A stretch of 64,000 nt of DNA from positions 1-64,000 of the forward strand of contig CAJVYQ010000010.1 of assembly GCA_913009825.1 (NCBI GenBank), written 5' to 3'. Below are positions 19,805 to 30,875 of the stretch, in pieces (position 1 is the first letter of the stretch; every line of letters starts with the position of its first letter). The stretch comes from an uncultured Deferribacteres bacterium (GTDB lineage: Bacteria; Zhuqueibacterota; JdFR-76; DREG01). Under the pieces are notes generated by a model, which did no database searches, had not been told where the DNA came from, and saw nothing but the letters and a program-made list of their open reading frames with translations. The translations under genes and the position numbers were made by a program.

Positions 19805-21148
19805 TTAATCCTGTGGTCGATTACAAATTTCCGCAAAAATTCCCGCCAGTTTCTCCGTAAGCGTCTTGCGGGTGAATTGCCGTTTAACTGCTTCTGCTGC
19901 GGCAGACTTTGTTTCCTCCGCGGCTTTCCCACTCAAAATTTGCCGGAGAGCCTCTTTAATCTGCGCGACATCATCCGGCGGCGCCACAATTCCCAGATTG
20001 TTTATCCGGATAATTTCCGCCGCATCTCCTTCCGGAATGAGCGCCAGAATGGGCCGTCCTGAGCCGATATATTCAAACAGCTTGCCGGTAAGGATGCCGC
20101 GGTTGATGGGTGTATCGTCGATGACCAAAAAAGAGTAGTCCGTGCCGAGCAGGTAGGCCAGGCCCGTTTTGTGAGGCCGGTAGGGGATCAATTCAATCAG
20201 ATCCCGAACCGGTGAATTTTCGATTTTCTCCAGAATATCGGTGGCAATTCTGCCCACAAAACGCAACCGGAATTTATTCACCGCCGTCACATTTTCTGTT
20301 CGAAGCGCTTCAACCGCTTTGATCAAATATTCCGGACTGAAATTGCCGAAGAATGTGCCGGTGTAGGTGATGGTAATTTTATCGTCTTTGGGGAGCGGTG
20401 TAACGCCCCGGAAATCGTCTTCATCGTAGCCGTTAGGCAGAATATGCCAGCGCCGGTCATCAAAACGGCGGTGGCGGCTGATCAGGTCGTTTTTCACGCC
20501 GGACGAAACTGCCAGAATTTTATCGGCATGGTGCAGAACGTACTCTTCCATTTTGATTTCCGTTTTGCGCGAGCAAACCGGACGCCATTTGGGCGCGGAA
20601 TGCCAGCCGATCCATGAATCCCGGAAATCGGCCACCCAGGGCTGCCGGGTGAAACGTTTCAGGAACCCGCCGATCAGATGGGTGGTGTACGGCGGTGCGG
20701 AAGAGAAAATCACCGCAATCTTTTCCCGGCGCACAATCTTCACGGCCAGCGGCAGGGCAAAGAACAGCCAGAAAATCCGGGCATCCGGGATGAAAAAAGC
20801 GGCGCGGATCCATTGGGAAATCCGTTCGCTCCTTGTCTGTTTGTCGCTTTTTTCTACGCTTTGAACCTCTACATCCGTCGCCGTGTTCGGTTTTTTGCCG
20901 GTAAATTTTCGGTACAGACGGTAGGGTTCCGGAATTTTAGAACGATAAATTTTGAGATTTTCCGGCACATCCTGCCACAGCGATTCATCGTAGGCCGGAT
21001 AATCCGCATTACGTGCGGTCAACACAACCGGTTCCCAGCCGAACTGCCGCAGGTATTTCACAAATTTTAGGGTGCGCTGCACACCGGAACCGCCGGATGG
21101 CGGAAAATAGTAGGTGATAATCAGAACTTTTTTAGCGGCAGAAGTCAT
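19805..21148 (-). CDS. Glycosyltransferase (GT4-like)
   Basis: ITYYFPPSGGSGVQRTLKFVKYLRQFGWEPVVLT; LFEYIGSGRPILALIP. Confidence 0.85.
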   Translation of the reverse strand: MTSAAKKVLIITYYFPPSGGSGVQRTLKFVKYLRQFGWEPVVLTARNADYPAYDESLWQDVPENLKIYRSKIPEPYRLYRKFTGKKPNTATDVEVQSVEKSDKQTRSERISQWIRAAFFIPDARIFWLFFALPLAVKIVRREKIAVIFSSAPPYTTHLIGGFLKRFTRQPWVADFRDSWIGWHSAPKWRPVCSRKTEIKMEEYVLHHADKILAVSSGVKNDLISRHRRFDDRRWHILPNGYDEDDFRGVTPLPKDDKITITYTGTFFGNFSPEYLIKAVEALRTENVTAVNKFRLRFVGRIATDILEKIENSPVRDLIELIPYRPHKTGLAYLLGTDYSFLVIDDTPINRGILTGKLFEYIGSGRPILALIPEGDAAEIIRINNLGIVAPPDDVAQIKEALRQILSGKAAEETKSAAAEAVKRQFTRKTLTEKLAGIFAEICNRPQD

Positions 21149-21936
21149 CGTTTTTTCTCAAGCAGGAAAAAAGCGCCGGTGATAAAAAATTCACGCAGAA
21201 GCGGGATTTTGCCGATTATATTCCCGCCGATAACCGGCAGATGATAACGCAAATGATGGCTGGGCCGGATAAGATAAAATTTGCGGGCAACGATGTTCAA
21301 GCCATGCAGCCCGGCATTTTTTAAAAAGGAATGAATGGTTGTGCGATAGTTCCGCAGTTTTTCGATCTCTTTCAGACAGCCTGCATTTTTGTCGAACCGT
21401 GCAATGAAAAAACGAAACAGTCCCCACAGCGGCGGAGGCAAAATATGAAAATAGGGCAAAAATTTTAATTTACTTTGCAATAATTGCTGATGACCGCCGA
21501 ATGGCGAATAGAACGGCGGAAACGTAATCAATAATTTAGTTTCCGCTCCCATAAGCGAACGGAGTTTTGTCAACACCCGCTGCTTTTCCGGAAGGTGCTC
21601 GTAAACATCCCGCAAGGTGATCAGATAGAAAGGATTTTCGTTCGGCTTCAGGGGTTCGGAAAAAAAATCGGCGGCGATGAATTGTAGTCCGGCGAGATGC
21701 TTTTGTTCCGCCAGCGCTTTCCCGGTCAGAAGCCGGTTAATACTGATCTCGATGCCGGTGCAGGAAGCGCCCGCTTCCATAAACGCGCATAAAACACCGG
21801 CTTCGGCACAGCCTATGTCCAGCACTTTTTTGCCGGACAGAGAGATTCTCCATTCCTGCAGCAGCGGCGCCAGGTACTCGGCGCCCAAGCGGTACTGATA
21901 ACGCCGGTAGGATTTCTTCCCTTCGCTCAGCAGCAT
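21145..21936 (-). CDS. SAM-dependent methyltransferase
   Basis: GKKVLDIGCAEAGVLCAFMEAGASCTGIEIS; ITLRDVYEHLPEKQRVL. Confidence 0.85.
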   Translation of the reverse strand: MLLSEGKKSYRRYQYRLGAEYLAPLLQEWRISLSGKKVLDIGCAEAGVLCAFMEAGASCTGIEISINRLLTGKALAEQKHLAGLQFIAADFFSEPLKPNENPFYLITLRDVYEHLPEKQRVLTKLRSLMGAETKLLITFPPFYSPFGGHQQLLQSKLKFLPYFHILPPPLWGLFRFFIARFDKNAGCLKEIEKLRNYRTTIHSFLKNAGLHGLNIVARKFYLIRPSHHLRYHLPVIGGNIIGKIPLLREFFITGAFFLLEKKR

Positions 21937-23396
21937 TGAAAAGCGGTTTTCAAATCGATGTGAAATTTGTACTTTCCTCTGTAAGTAAATTCCGCTGTTT
22001 TCGGATCGAAATCATAATCATCGCTCCATTCCCGGTAATGGTCGAGAACTTCGGCGACGGCATGGGTGATATAATCCATTTCATCGTCCCGCATGGTGGG
22101 GTGAATGGAAATCCTCACCCAACCCGGTTTTTCACTCAGATCGCCTTCATCGATTTTGTGGGTAATCTTTGCCGATTTTTGTTTATCCACGCCCAGCAGA
22201 ATATGGCCGTAGGTGCCGGCGCAGGAACAACCGCCGCGGGTCTGAATGCCGAACCGGTCGTTTAAAATTTTCACTACCAGGTTGTAATGTTTTTCTTCCG
22301 AATAGAAAGAGAAATAACCCAGCCTGCTTTTTTGCTGCGGTTCCAGAATCTTGATGGATGGGATTTTCAGAAGTTGTTCAAACAGGCGTTCTTTCAGTTG
22401 ATTTTCCCGTTTCATCAAATTGTCCGTGTTCATCTCTTCCTTCAGACGGATGGCCAGTCCTGCTTTGATCGCCTGCAGAAATCCGGGCGTGCCGCCGTCC
22501 TCGCGTACTTCAATATCGTCAAAAAAGCGGTGGTCGCCCCACGGCGTAGTCCACAGTACGGTACCGCCGCCCGGATTGTCGGGCACTTTGTTTTTGTCCA
22601 GTTTTTTATCGAATATAATCACGCCGGAGGAACCGGGGCCGCCTAAAAATTTATGGGGCGAAAAAAAGATGGCATCCAGTTTCTCCTCCTCCCGTTTCGG
22701 ATGCATGTTAATGTCAACGTATGCCGCCGACGCAGAGAAATCGATAAAACAGTAGCCGCCGTAACTGTGTACAATGGCAGCCATTTCATGGCAGGGAGGC
22801 ATGATGCCGGTCACGTTGGAGCAGGCGGTGAAAGAGCCGATGATAAACTCCCGCTCTTTATTTGCCTCCAAAATTTCATATAGATGATCCAGATCGGCAA
22901 GCCCGTCATCTTTGCGGCGGATAATCTCCACATCGCTGACGCATTCCAGCCAGGAAGTCTGATTGGAGTGATGTTCCATGTGGGTAATAATCACCAGCGG
23001 CCTCCGGTTCTTTTCAAATTTTATCTGATCCTTGTATTTCTCCGGCACGCGCAAACCAAGAATTCGCTGGAATTTATTCACCACCGCCGTCATACCGAAG
23101 CCGGCAAACAGAAGTGCGTCATTGTTGTCGGCATTGACATGATCTTTGATCAATTTTTGTGCCTGATGATAAGCGGAGGTCATCACAGTTCCGGTCAGTG
23201 AGGTTTCGGTGTGAGTGTTGCCCACGTACGGCCCCAGGGTGTTGGAGATGAAATTCTCTATCGGTTTGTAAAGCCTGCCGCTTGCCGCCCAGTCCGCATA
23301 AACAATGGGATATTTGCCAAAAGTAAAATCATGTTCAAAATCAGAACCGATGATATTTTTGCGAAACTTGTTGAAATACTGTTCTAAATTTCCCAT
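21927..23396 (-). CDS. Class V aminotransferase / cysteine desulfurase-like PLP enzyme
   Basis: YADWAASGRLY, THMEHHSNQTSWLE, FFSPHKFLGGPGSSGVIIFDKK, GIQTRGGCSCAGTYGH. Confidence 0.88.
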   Translation of the reverse strand: MGNLEQYFNKFRKNIIGSDFEHDFTFGKYPIVYADWAASGRLYKPIENFISNTLGPYVGNTHTETSLTGTVMTSAYHQAQKLIKDHVNADNNDALLFAGFGMTAVVNKFQRILGLRVPEKYKDQIKFEKNRRPLVIITHMEHHSNQTSWLECVSDVEIIRRKDDGLADLDHLYEILEANKEREFIIGSFTACSNVTGIMPPCHEMAAIVHSYGGYCFIDFSASAAYVDINMHPKREEEKLDAIFFSPHKFLGGPGSSGVIIFDKKLDKNKVPDNPGGGTVLWTTPWGDHRFFDDIEVREDGGTPGFLQAIKAGLAIRLKEEMNTDNLMKRENQLKERLFEQLLKIPSIKILEPQQKSRLGYFSFYSEEKHYNLVVKILNDRFGIQTRGGCSCAGTYGHILLGVDKQKSAKITHKIDEGDLSEKPGWVRISIHPTMRDDEMDYITHAVAEVLDHYREWSDDYDFDPKTAEFTYRGKYKFHIDLKTAFQCC

Positions 23397-23542
23397 TTAA
23401 TTCACACCTGTTTTAATTGGGTTGAGGAAAGCAAAAACGGATCGTTTTAATATTTTGCCATTTTTATGCTTCCCATTTTAAAAAAAAATTATATCTTGAA
23501 ATATATAGAAATCAAAGTGTATAGTCAATACTTAGAATTTTT

Positions 23543-23668
23543 GTAACTGTACGGCCCGCGAAATACACTAAACACACGAAAGGTTCTATTTGATTAAACG
23601 ATTCTGATTTTTCAGTGTTTTTCATGCCCCCCCACGCAGGCTGGTATTTTTGGGCTATCTGAGTAGTT
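23543..23668. repeat. Family-2 element (GTAACTGTACGGCCCGCG ... CTGAGTAGTTGT)
   Basis: Degenerate TIRs, interior resembles GCCCGCGAATTACACGAA of other copies. Confidence 0.55.
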
Positions 23669-23670
23669 GT

Positions 23671-23860
23671 TGTATGAACGAAAACTATGAAATAGCAACT
23701 GAAGGTCATTCCTGCGAAAGCAGCCTGTCCGTCCGCAGGCGGGGAATCTAACTGCGTGGGCAGGAGTTGGACCCCTGCCCACCGCAACGCCGGCATTTGC
23801 AATGAACCGGTTGCAAAAATTTGATCAATTCGGGGAAAAGGGAGCTTTCATTCAGGCACT
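23671..23860. repeat. Family-3 element (TGAACGAAAACTATGAAATAGCAACTGAA ... TTTCATTCAGGCAC)
   Basis: Terminal inverted repeats and shared interior with 10756-10846; abuts family-2 copy. Confidence 0.55.
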
Positions 23861-23867
23861 AGTTACT

Positions 23868-23986
23868 ACCTGAATTGAGCGATTCTCTTATTTTTGAGCT
23901 TGTTTTTATTACTAAACGGATTTTCATTTTTAAACTAAATTCGATTGGCGATTCAGCGAATCGCCCTACAATCGCTCAATTAAGGT
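23868..23986. repeat. Family-1 119-bp element, copy C
   Basis: ACCTGAATTGAGCGATT ... AATCGCTCAATTAAGGT; internal GGCGATTCAGCGAATCGCC. Confidence 0.9.
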
Positions 23987-24036
23987 ACGAATTATTTTAA
24001 CAATTCAAAAGCAGATTATAATTATGAAGGAATACG

Positions 24037-24870
24037 ATGAAAATTATCGCACCCGAAAATAACGGCGGCCAGCAAAAGTTAGCAGAAATTCTGGGCACAC
24101 CGATCTGGTGGCACTACACCAAACCGGTCAGTTGGATCAAAGCCGGTTTGCAGGCCGCCGGCGACGATGTCTGGGTTGTTTACTGGAATCCGGTTTTTTC
24201 CCTGCCGCTGTTTGTAATTTATGCGCTGGCAAAAACCCGGCTGAACATCATTGTGGAAAATGCGCTGCCGCATCATAAATTCCCTTTTGGGCTGCAGACT
24301 ATCAAATATTTTCTGCGCCGCTCCGGCAGCGTTATTGTGTATTCACGCAAGGTGTACGAGCAGATCGAACCGTTTTGCCACCCGCAACTTCGGCAGCTTC
24401 CCCATGGCACGGAAATGGAGTTTGATCAGCCGCTGCCTGTGGATCCCAGGCGGGTGTTAATGCTCGGTTTCATCCGCGGTTACAAAGGGCTGGATACGCT
24501 GCTGGATGCCATCCCGGCGGTGCTTGAAGAATATCCACAAGCCGTTTTTTATGTTGTGGGGAAATTCAGAGGGTTGTCATGGTGGCAATATCGTTCCCGA
24601 ATGAAGCGGTTCTCGTCGGAAAAACTAAAAGTGATCGACAGAAGAGTAAGCGACAACGAATTCAAACAGCACATCCGGCGCGCCGCGGTGATGGTGTTCC
24701 CCTATAAAAGAATCACCCAATCCGGTGTGATGAACTATGCGCTCAAAGCTGGGAAAAAAATTGTGGCCACGCCGGTTTTTAAGGAATTTTTACCGTCCGA
24801 AGATATTTACCCGCCCGAAGAATTTGCCCGGGGAATTGTGCAAAAATTGAGCATGCTGCAGCAAAATTGA
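24037..24870 (+). CDS. Glycosyltransferase (GT4-like)
   Basis: MLGFIRGYKGLDTLLDAIPAVLEEYPQAVFYVVGKF; ITQSGVMNYALKAGKKIVATPV. Confidence 0.8.
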   Translation: MKIIAPENNGGQQKLAEILGTPIWWHYTKPVSWIKAGLQAAGDDVWVVYWNPVFSLPLFVIYALAKTRLNIIVENALPHHKFPFGLQTIKYFLRRSGSVIVYSRKVYEQIEPFCHPQLRQLPHGTEMEFDQPLPVDPRRVLMLGFIRGYKGLDTLLDAIPAVLEEYPQAVFYVVGKFRGLSWWQYRSRMKRFSSEKLKVIDRRVSDNEFKQHIRRAAVMVFPYKRITQSGVMNYALKAGKKIVATPVFKEFLPSEDIYPPEEFARGIVQKLSMLQQN

Positions 24871-24887
24871 ACCGTTCTGATAAAAAA

Positions 24888-25481
24888 CTATTTGAGTCGT
24901 TTTTTAAATGGATAGCAGAGCTGCAGTGTTTTCAGATATTTATCTTCAAAATATCGCGGGAATCGTACTGTGAAAAACGGATCGGTGCTTTTATCGATGG
25001 GGGGGATCAACACAGTTTTCAGACCGGCATTTTTCCCGCCGGTGATATCGGTGAGAATTCTGTCGCCGACCATCAGCGTTTTTTGCGGCTCCGTTTGCAA
25101 ATAATCCAGCGCCGTTTGAAAGGCCGCCGCCGCCGGTTTCTTTTGTGCCGCGGCGATTACCTCGATACCCACCTGTTTTTCGATGCTTTCGATCCGTTTG
25201 ATCCGTTCGGCAAGCGGAGGAAAGTTGGACAGAATACAGCAGCGGTACTCTGTTTGCAGATGACGCAAAAATTCGCGATTTTCCGCAGAAACCTCATCGC
25301 TTCCGAACGGCAAAATGGTTTGATCGATATCGAAAATAATTCCTTCGACAGGATGATTCTGTAATATCCCGGTGAGGTCGATCAATCGTTCCACCTGAAA
25401 ATCGGGAACAATATGACCGGGTTTAAAAATCAGGTGCAGATTCAGGAAAAAATCAAAATTGAACAGTTTGCGCAGTGACAT
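24888..25481 (-). CDS. YqeG-family HAD phosphatase
   Basis: GIIFDIDQTILPFGS, ILSNFPP, MVGDRILTDITGGKNAGLKTVLI. Confidence 0.85.
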   Translation of the reverse strand: MSLRKLFNFDFFLNLHLIFKPGHIVPDFQVERLIDLTGILQNHPVEGIIFDIDQTILPFGSDEVSAENREFLRHLQTEYRCCILSNFPPLAERIKRIESIEKQVGIEVIAAAQKKPAAAAFQTALDYLQTEPQKTLMVGDRILTDITGGKNAGLKTVLIPPIDKSTDPFFTVRFPRYFEDKYLKTLQLCYPFKKRLK

Positions 25482-25495
25482 AAATTATCTCTTTT

Positions 25496-25599
25496 GTAAC
25501 GATTCAGCCCGCGAATTATACGAATTATTCAGAATGCCCCCGAGATACACTAAAATTCATAACTTTTGATTTCGTGTGTTTCGTCGGTTGAATCGTTAC
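25496..25599. repeat. Family-2 element (GTAACGATTCAGCCCGCG ... GGTTGAATCGTTAC)
   Basis: Terminal inverted repeat GTAACGATTCA/TGAATCGTTAC. Confidence 0.7.
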
Positions 25600-25635
25600 T
25601 TTTTTTTATAAAATACAGTTTCCCCAAAAGCGTCT

Positions 25636-26403
25636 TTACTTGTTTGCCCGCCAAACCGTTTGCGCGCGGCACAACTCTTTGGCCTCTTTTTCGCCAATTA
25701 TTTTGTGCTGAACCATGGGATATTCACCGATGTCGTTGCGAACGGACACTTTGTCGCTGAAGAACGCCTCCGCCAAATAATGGATCTCAATTTCCCGTAA
25801 GAAATTGGCGCGATGAAAATCGGGAGAAAAACTATCCCAAATCCATTCCAGATAGCGGACATTATTGACGTGGCCATTTACGTCCAGATCGGAAAACCTG
25901 ACTTCAAAAGAAGCTGCTGCTCTCGAATTCGAAATTTCCGGCAGCTTTTTTAGGGGTTCGGAAAAAACCTGTTCATTACCTTCCGTGTTATAATCGAAAT
26001 ATGAATTCACATTTTGCGGTCTTCTCCGCTTCAGATCGATGGCGTACCATTTTGTCCGGGCCAGGATAATCACCTGTTTCGTTTCATCGAGGATTTTAAA
26101 ATCACGCAGGTAGGCTAATCTTTTCTGTGCCGAAGGCCAGGTGTGAATGCGGATGGTTTCACCCCATTTGGGCAATGCATTGAAACGGATACGCTGTTGC
26201 GATAACACCCAGGCCAGACCGTTTTTGCTCAGTTGAGAGTAGCCGACACGCAAATTTTCCGCATGATGCCAGGCGCATTCCTGCATGAATTTGCATAATA
26301 TGGGCACGGTTGCCGTTCCTTTCATGTCAATTTCATAAGAATGAATTTTGAAATCTTCGATCCAGATTCTTTGCGTTTCGGCATGATCCATGGGTTCTCT
26401 CAC
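25636..26403 (-). CDS. Acyl-ACP thioesterase family protein
   Basis: Two hotdog-like halves: FMQECAWHHAENLRVGYSQLSKNGLAWVLSQQRIRF; VRFSDLDVNGHVNNVRYLEWIWDS. Confidence 0.85.
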   Translation of the reverse strand: MREPMDHAETQRIWIEDFKIHSYEIDMKGTATVPILCKFMQECAWHHAENLRVGYSQLSKNGLAWVLSQQRIRFNALPKWGETIRIHTWPSAQKRLAYLRDFKILDETKQVIILARTKWYAIDLKRRRPQNVNSYFDYNTEGNEQVFSEPLKKLPEISNSRAAASFEVRFSDLDVNGHVNNVRYLEWIWDSFSPDFHRANFLREIEIHYLAEAFFSDKVSVRNDIGEYPMVQHKIIGEKEAKELCRAQTVWRANK

Positions 26404-26466
26404 TCAAATTTAATGTAAATCCGGTTGGCGATTCAGCGAATCGCCCTACAATTGTTCAATTCAGGT
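26404..26466. repeat. Family-1 element, right half only
   Basis: GGCGATTCAGCGAATCGCCCTACAATTGTTCAATTCAGGT. Confidence 0.75.
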
Positions 26467-28095
26467 ATTTGATAATCTTCTGTTCGCGCCTGCCACAATT
26501 GCCTGTGGGAAGCCGGTATATTCCAACAGGGCTATGGCATTTTTAGTTGCAGACCTGCCGGGTTTAATTTTATAATCAAAATGCAGACCTGTTTTTTGCA
26601 TGGTTTCTCTGAAATGATAATTTTCGTATATTTTCTGCAGAATTTGTGTCAGGTCCAAATCGTGTGTGGCGACAAGTATAAAATCATCATTTTGCGCTAA
26701 ATAGTCAAGTACTTCTATGGATGCGGCGCTGCGTTCCACAGAATTGGTGCCGCGGAATATCTCATCTATCAGCAGCAGATACGTCTTTCCATCTTCCGCT
26801 GCTTTTATCAAACGGAGTATCGATTCAACTTCAGACAGATAATAACTTTTTCCCGTCATCAAATTATCACTTTTGCTGATGGATGATTTTACACGCAGAG
26901 CGGGCGCTTTATATTTTTTTGCCATGGCCATATTCAATGTTTGGGCAAATATGGCGTTGATCCCCATGGTTTTTAAAAATGTTGTTTTCCCGGACATGTT
27001 GGAACCGGTGATCAAAATGTTTTTCGCTTCGAAATGAAAGGTGTTGTCTACCGGATTTTCCAGTAACGGATGATAAATATCTTCAACAAAAAACTCTCCC
27101 CGGTCAGCGCTGAACTGTGGAATGCAAAACCGGGAAAATTGCCGGCGAAATGAGGCAATCGATATCATAGCATCAATAGAGCCCACAATCTCCAGAATTT
27201 TCTGTAACGCCGGTAAATTTTTTTTAATTTCGTTGAGCGCAAGATAAAAGGCGGTTACATCCAGCAAGAAAAAAATATTGATATAATCTGAAAGCCCAAA
27301 ACCATCCTGCAACTGGAGAGAGATGATTTTCTTTCGCAACTTTCTTGTCTTTTTCAGGTTGCGCTTCAACTCACCGTGGAGTGCTCTTAGACGTTCAAAT
27401 TTTCGCGCGGTCAAAAGGTCTGCGACATGCAGCATCTTTTCCAGTTGCTGAAACGAGATGATGGCATCGTCTATTTTCCTTTTAACAAAATGGCGTATGA
27501 ATAAATTGAAAGAAAAAATAAAAATGATAATCCACCAGGGCCATAAATGAATAAATATTCCTAACAAGCCGGCAGCGGACATGAATGATAAAACCGGCAA
27601 TAATTTTGCATAAAATGGAGGTTGAGGTAACGGAGTCCATAATAACCTGGCCAGATAGCCGACGTTTTTTGTCTGCAATTTCAGAAGCGCTATTTGTATA
27701 TTCTCTCTGAATGATTGATCCTTTGAAAACAGGGCGATCAGTTTTTCCCGCTCTGCCAAAATGCGGACATCTGCAACCGGAGTTTTCAGCAAATGAAAAA
27801 GGAGTTGTCCGCCAATTGGCGAGATTGTCCGGTTGATCAATACAAATATCTCATTCATATCCAGATCCTGCCAGGTTCGTTCGTCGATGGAATACCCCGG
27901 TTTGTCCGGTTTTGTATCTTTCATTTTCGAATAGATCCGTGCGGTCTCAATATTCAATCGATATTCAGGAAGTTCCCCCCAATTTCTTCGGAAGTGCCGG
28001 ATCTTTTTTCTTCGGAGTTGAAATTTTAGAAGAACGAAAATCCCTGCCAAAAGAGCAAAAAAGATGGAAGCGTAAACAATATTTATGTAAGACAT
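26461..28095 (-). CDS. MutS-family ATPase with N-terminal transmembrane helices
   Basis: NILITGSNMSGKTTFLKTMGINAIFAQ, YLLLIDEIFRGTNSVERSAASIEVLDYLA, VATHDLDLT; TM segments near residues 5-25 and mid-protein. Confidence 0.85.
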   Translation of the reverse strand: MSYINIVYASIFFALLAGIFVLLKFQLRRKKIRHFRRNWGELPEYRLNIETARIYSKMKDTKPDKPGYSIDERTWQDLDMNEIFVLINRTISPIGGQLLFHLLKTPVADVRILAEREKLIALFSKDQSFRENIQIALLKLQTKNVGYLARLLWTPLPQPPFYAKLLPVLSFMSAAGLLGIFIHLWPWWIIIFIFSFNLFIRHFVKRKIDDAIISFQQLEKMLHVADLLTARKFERLRALHGELKRNLKKTRKLRKKIISLQLQDGFGLSDYINIFFLLDVTAFYLALNEIKKNLPALQKILEIVGSIDAMISIASFRRQFSRFCIPQFSADRGEFFVEDIYHPLLENPVDNTFHFEAKNILITGSNMSGKTTFLKTMGINAIFAQTLNMAMAKKYKAPALRVKSSISKSDNLMTGKSYYLSEVESILRLIKAAEDGKTYLLLIDEIFRGTNSVERSAASIEVLDYLAQNDDFILVATHDLDLTQILQKIYENYHFRETMQKTGLHFDYKIKPGRSATKNAIALLEYTGFPQAIVAGANRRLSNT

Positions 28096-28373
28096 TTATT
28101 CCTCAGATAAATATTTCTCATGTTGCTCTAAAACAGCATCAAATTCCTGTTTCTCCATGATGGGTATGTCTTGTCTAAACATCTTTTACTAATCGAACGA
28201 CGGAATTAGTAATTTCGAAGGACTAAAGTATCGCAATAATTTTTATTCTCTAATTTTTTTTGTCGATTTCTTTGCATCCTCTGCGCCTTTACTTTAAAAA
28301 ATGGGCGCTCAAACGCAGAGATGCAGAGAGCGCAGAGGATCGCAGATTCTATTGAAATACTAAAATGCTCCAC

Positions 28374-29096
28374 TCATTTTTTAATAATTTTCGTGTCGAT
28401 GATGTAATCCAATTGCGGAAATTCCGCCTCAAGATAGGCGTTTCCCTCGGCAGATATCCTGCCCTGATTTGGTCCGTTTCCCCGCGGCGCGCCCTCACCG
28501 TAGCCGCTGTAAAGATTATCCACAACTTCCATGCCCTGAACCACTTTGCCGATGGGGGCAAATCCTTGCGTATCTAAAAATGAATTGTCTCTGTAGTTGA
28601 TGAAAAGCTGCGTCGTTCTTGAATTAGGCCTGTTCGATTTTGCAAACGTTACAAAGCCTCTTAAATTGCTTTGCTTGGCGGGTTCATCGGGGATGTTAAA
28701 CGCTCCCCATGCTTGTGCGACCTGCGGATCGCCGTGGGCGCCAAATTGCGCCATAAAATTTTCCATAACCCGGAAAAATCGTACATCTTTGAAATAACCG
28801 CTTCGTACTAAATTATAAAACCGGTCTACTCCGTGCGGAGACCAGGAACGATGCGCTTCAATAATGAAAGAACCCTTACCGGTTTTGAATTCAACCTGGA
28901 AAATTTCCGGCGCTATTTTACTTAATTCCGCTTCGCTGGGATTTTTGTATGAGAATTCCAGAGATGTTGTTCCCTTCGCTTCAACAACTTTTTTAGTTTC
29001 GTTTTTCGATTTATCCTTGCTGCAACCGAAAAGCATGATGATGAGAATTCCAATCAACAGACCGTACCATTGTTTTGAAGATGTTCGTGATACCAT
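28374..29096 (-). CDS. Peptidylprolyl isomerase (cyclophilin type), lipoprotein signal
   Basis: GLLIGILIIMLFGCSK lipobox; RFYNLVRSGYFKDVRFFRVMENFMAQFGAHGDP. Confidence 0.9.
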   Translation of the reverse strand: MVSRTSSKQWYGLLIGILIIMLFGCSKDKSKNETKKVVEAKGTTSLEFSYKNPSEAELSKIAPEIFQVEFKTGKGSFIIEAHRSWSPHGVDRFYNLVRSGYFKDVRFFRVMENFMAQFGAHGDPQVAQAWGAFNIPDEPAKQSNLRGFVTFAKSNRPNSRTTQLFINYRDNSFLDTQGFAPIGKVVQGMEVVDNLYSGYGEGAPRGNGPNQGRISAEGNAYLEAEFPQLDYIIDTKIIKK

Positions 29097-29108
29097 GTTG
29101 TTCTCCTT

Positions 29109-30836
29109 TCATTTTGTGCTTTTTTCCTTTTGTTCTCCTGCTTTTTCAATTTTAGCCCAACTGTCCCGCAAGGAGACCGTGCGGTTGACTACCAACTTTT
29201 CCATGGAAGAATCTTTCGTGTCGATACAAAAATATCCTTTCCTTTCGAATTGAAAAATTTCTCCGGGAGCAGCATTTTTCAGGCCCGGTTCCACCCGGCA
29301 ATTTTGCAGTGTTACCAGCGAGTCGGGATTCAAATTAACCGCGAAAATTTCGTTGCCGTTCACTTCGTCCGGATTCCTTTTGAGGAACAGACGGTCGTAC
29401 AAACGCACTTCGGCGGTGACGGCATGTGCGGCAGATACCCAATGCAGCGTTCCTTTTACTTTTCGACCGTCCGGCGAATCACCGCCGCGTGTCTGTGGGT
29501 CGTACGTACAACGCAATTCCACAACGTTTCCCTGTTCATCTTTGATGACATCGGTGCAGGTTATAAAATAGGCGTAGCGCAGTCTCACCTCCCGACCGGG
29601 AGCCAGGCGGAAAAACTTTTTCGGCGGCTCTTCGCGAAAATCTTCTTTTTCGATATAGAGAATCCGGGAAAACGGTACCTGCCTGGTCCCGGCATCCGGG
29701 TCTTCGGGATTGTTAACGGCGTTGAGATATTCCGTTTTATCTGCAGAATAATTTTCGATAACCACCCGCAGAGGTTGTAAAACGCCCATCACACGCGGCG
29801 CCCGTTTGTTCAGATCTTCCCGGATACTATGCTCGAGCAGCTCGATATCAACAATACTGTTGAATTTTGCCACGCCGATTCGAACACAGAAATTGCGGAT
29901 GGATTGGGGTGTAAAGCCTCGTCGCCTCATACCGGAAATGGTCGGCATCCTGGGATCGTCCCAGCCGGATACATACCCATCCTCAACTAATTTCAGCAAT
30001 TTTCTTTTGCTCAAAATTGTGTAACTCAAATTCAGGCGGGCAAATTCAATTTGCTGAGGATGACAGGGCGCGCTCACATGATCCAGCACCCAGTCATACA
30101 ATGGCCGGTTGTTTTCAAATTCAAGTGTACATAAGGAATGGGTGATTCCTTCGATTGCATCGGAAAGGCAATGGGCAAAATCATACATGGGATAGATGCA
30201 CCAGGCATCGCCGGTCCTGTGGTGGGTTGCTTTGCGGATGCGGTAAAGAGTCGGGTCCCGCATCACAATATTTGGCGAAGCCATATCGATTTTAGCCCGT
30301 AAAACGTGTGTTCCCCCGGTAAATTCGCCGGCACGCATACGTTCGAATAGATCCAGATTCTCTGCCACCGAACGGTTACGGTACGGACTCTCTCTGCCCG
30401 GTTCGGTCAGTGTGCCTCTGTATTCTCTGATCTCTTCGGCGCTTAAGCTGTCCACATAAGCAAATCCTTTGCGAATCAATTCCACTGCAAATTCGTAAAG
30501 TTTTTCAAAATAACCGGAAGTATAAAATATGCGGTCTTCCCAATCGTAACCCAGCCAGTGAACATCTTCCTGAATGGATTGGACATATTCCACTTCCTCT
30601 TTGGCGGGGTTTGTGTCGTCGAAGCGTAAATTACATTTGCCGTTGAACTCTTTTGCCACGCCAAAGTTCAGGCAGATCGATTTGGCGTGACCAATATGAA
30701 GATACCCGTTCGGTTCCGGGGGAAACCGGGTATGAACGCTGCCGTTATTTTTGTTTTGTGCCACATCTTCCGCTATCCGTGTTCTGATGAAATCGAGAGA
30801 TTCCGTTTTTTGTTCTGTCTTCTGTTTATGATCCAC
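29109..30836 (-). CDS. glnS: Glutaminyl-tRNA synthetase
   Basis: [67 protein letters not shown]. Confidence 0.96.
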   Translation of the reverse strand: MDHKQKTEQKTESLDFIRTRIAEDVAQNKNNGSVHTRFPPEPNGYLHIGHAKSICLNFGVAKEFNGKCNLRFDDTNPAKEEVEYVQSIQEDVHWLGYDWEDRIFYTSGYFEKLYEFAVELIRKGFAYVDSLSAEEIREYRGTLTEPGRESPYRNRSVAENLDLFERMRAGEFTGGTHVLRAKIDMASPNIVMRDPTLYRIRKATHHRTGDAWCIYPMYDFAHCLSDAIEGITHSLCTLEFENNRPLYDWVLDHVSAPCHPQQIEFARLNLSYTILSKRKLLKLVEDGYVSGWDDPRMPTISGMRRRGFTPQSIRNFCVRIGVAKFNSIVDIELLEHSIREDLNKRAPRVMGVLQPLRVVIENYSADKTEYLNAVNNPEDPDAGTRQVPFSRILYIEKEDFREEPPKKFFRLAPGREVRLRYAYFITCTDVIKDEQGNVVELRCTYDPQTRGGDSPDGRKVKGTLHWVSAAHAVTAEVRLYDRLFLKRNPDEVNGNEIFAVNLNPDSLVTLQNCRVEPGLKNAAPGEIFQFERKGYFCIDTKDSSMEKLVVNRTVSLRDSWAKIEKAGEQKEKSTK

Positions 30837-30875
30837 GTTTATTCCTTTAAATTCATGATTATGGTAAAAAAACTT

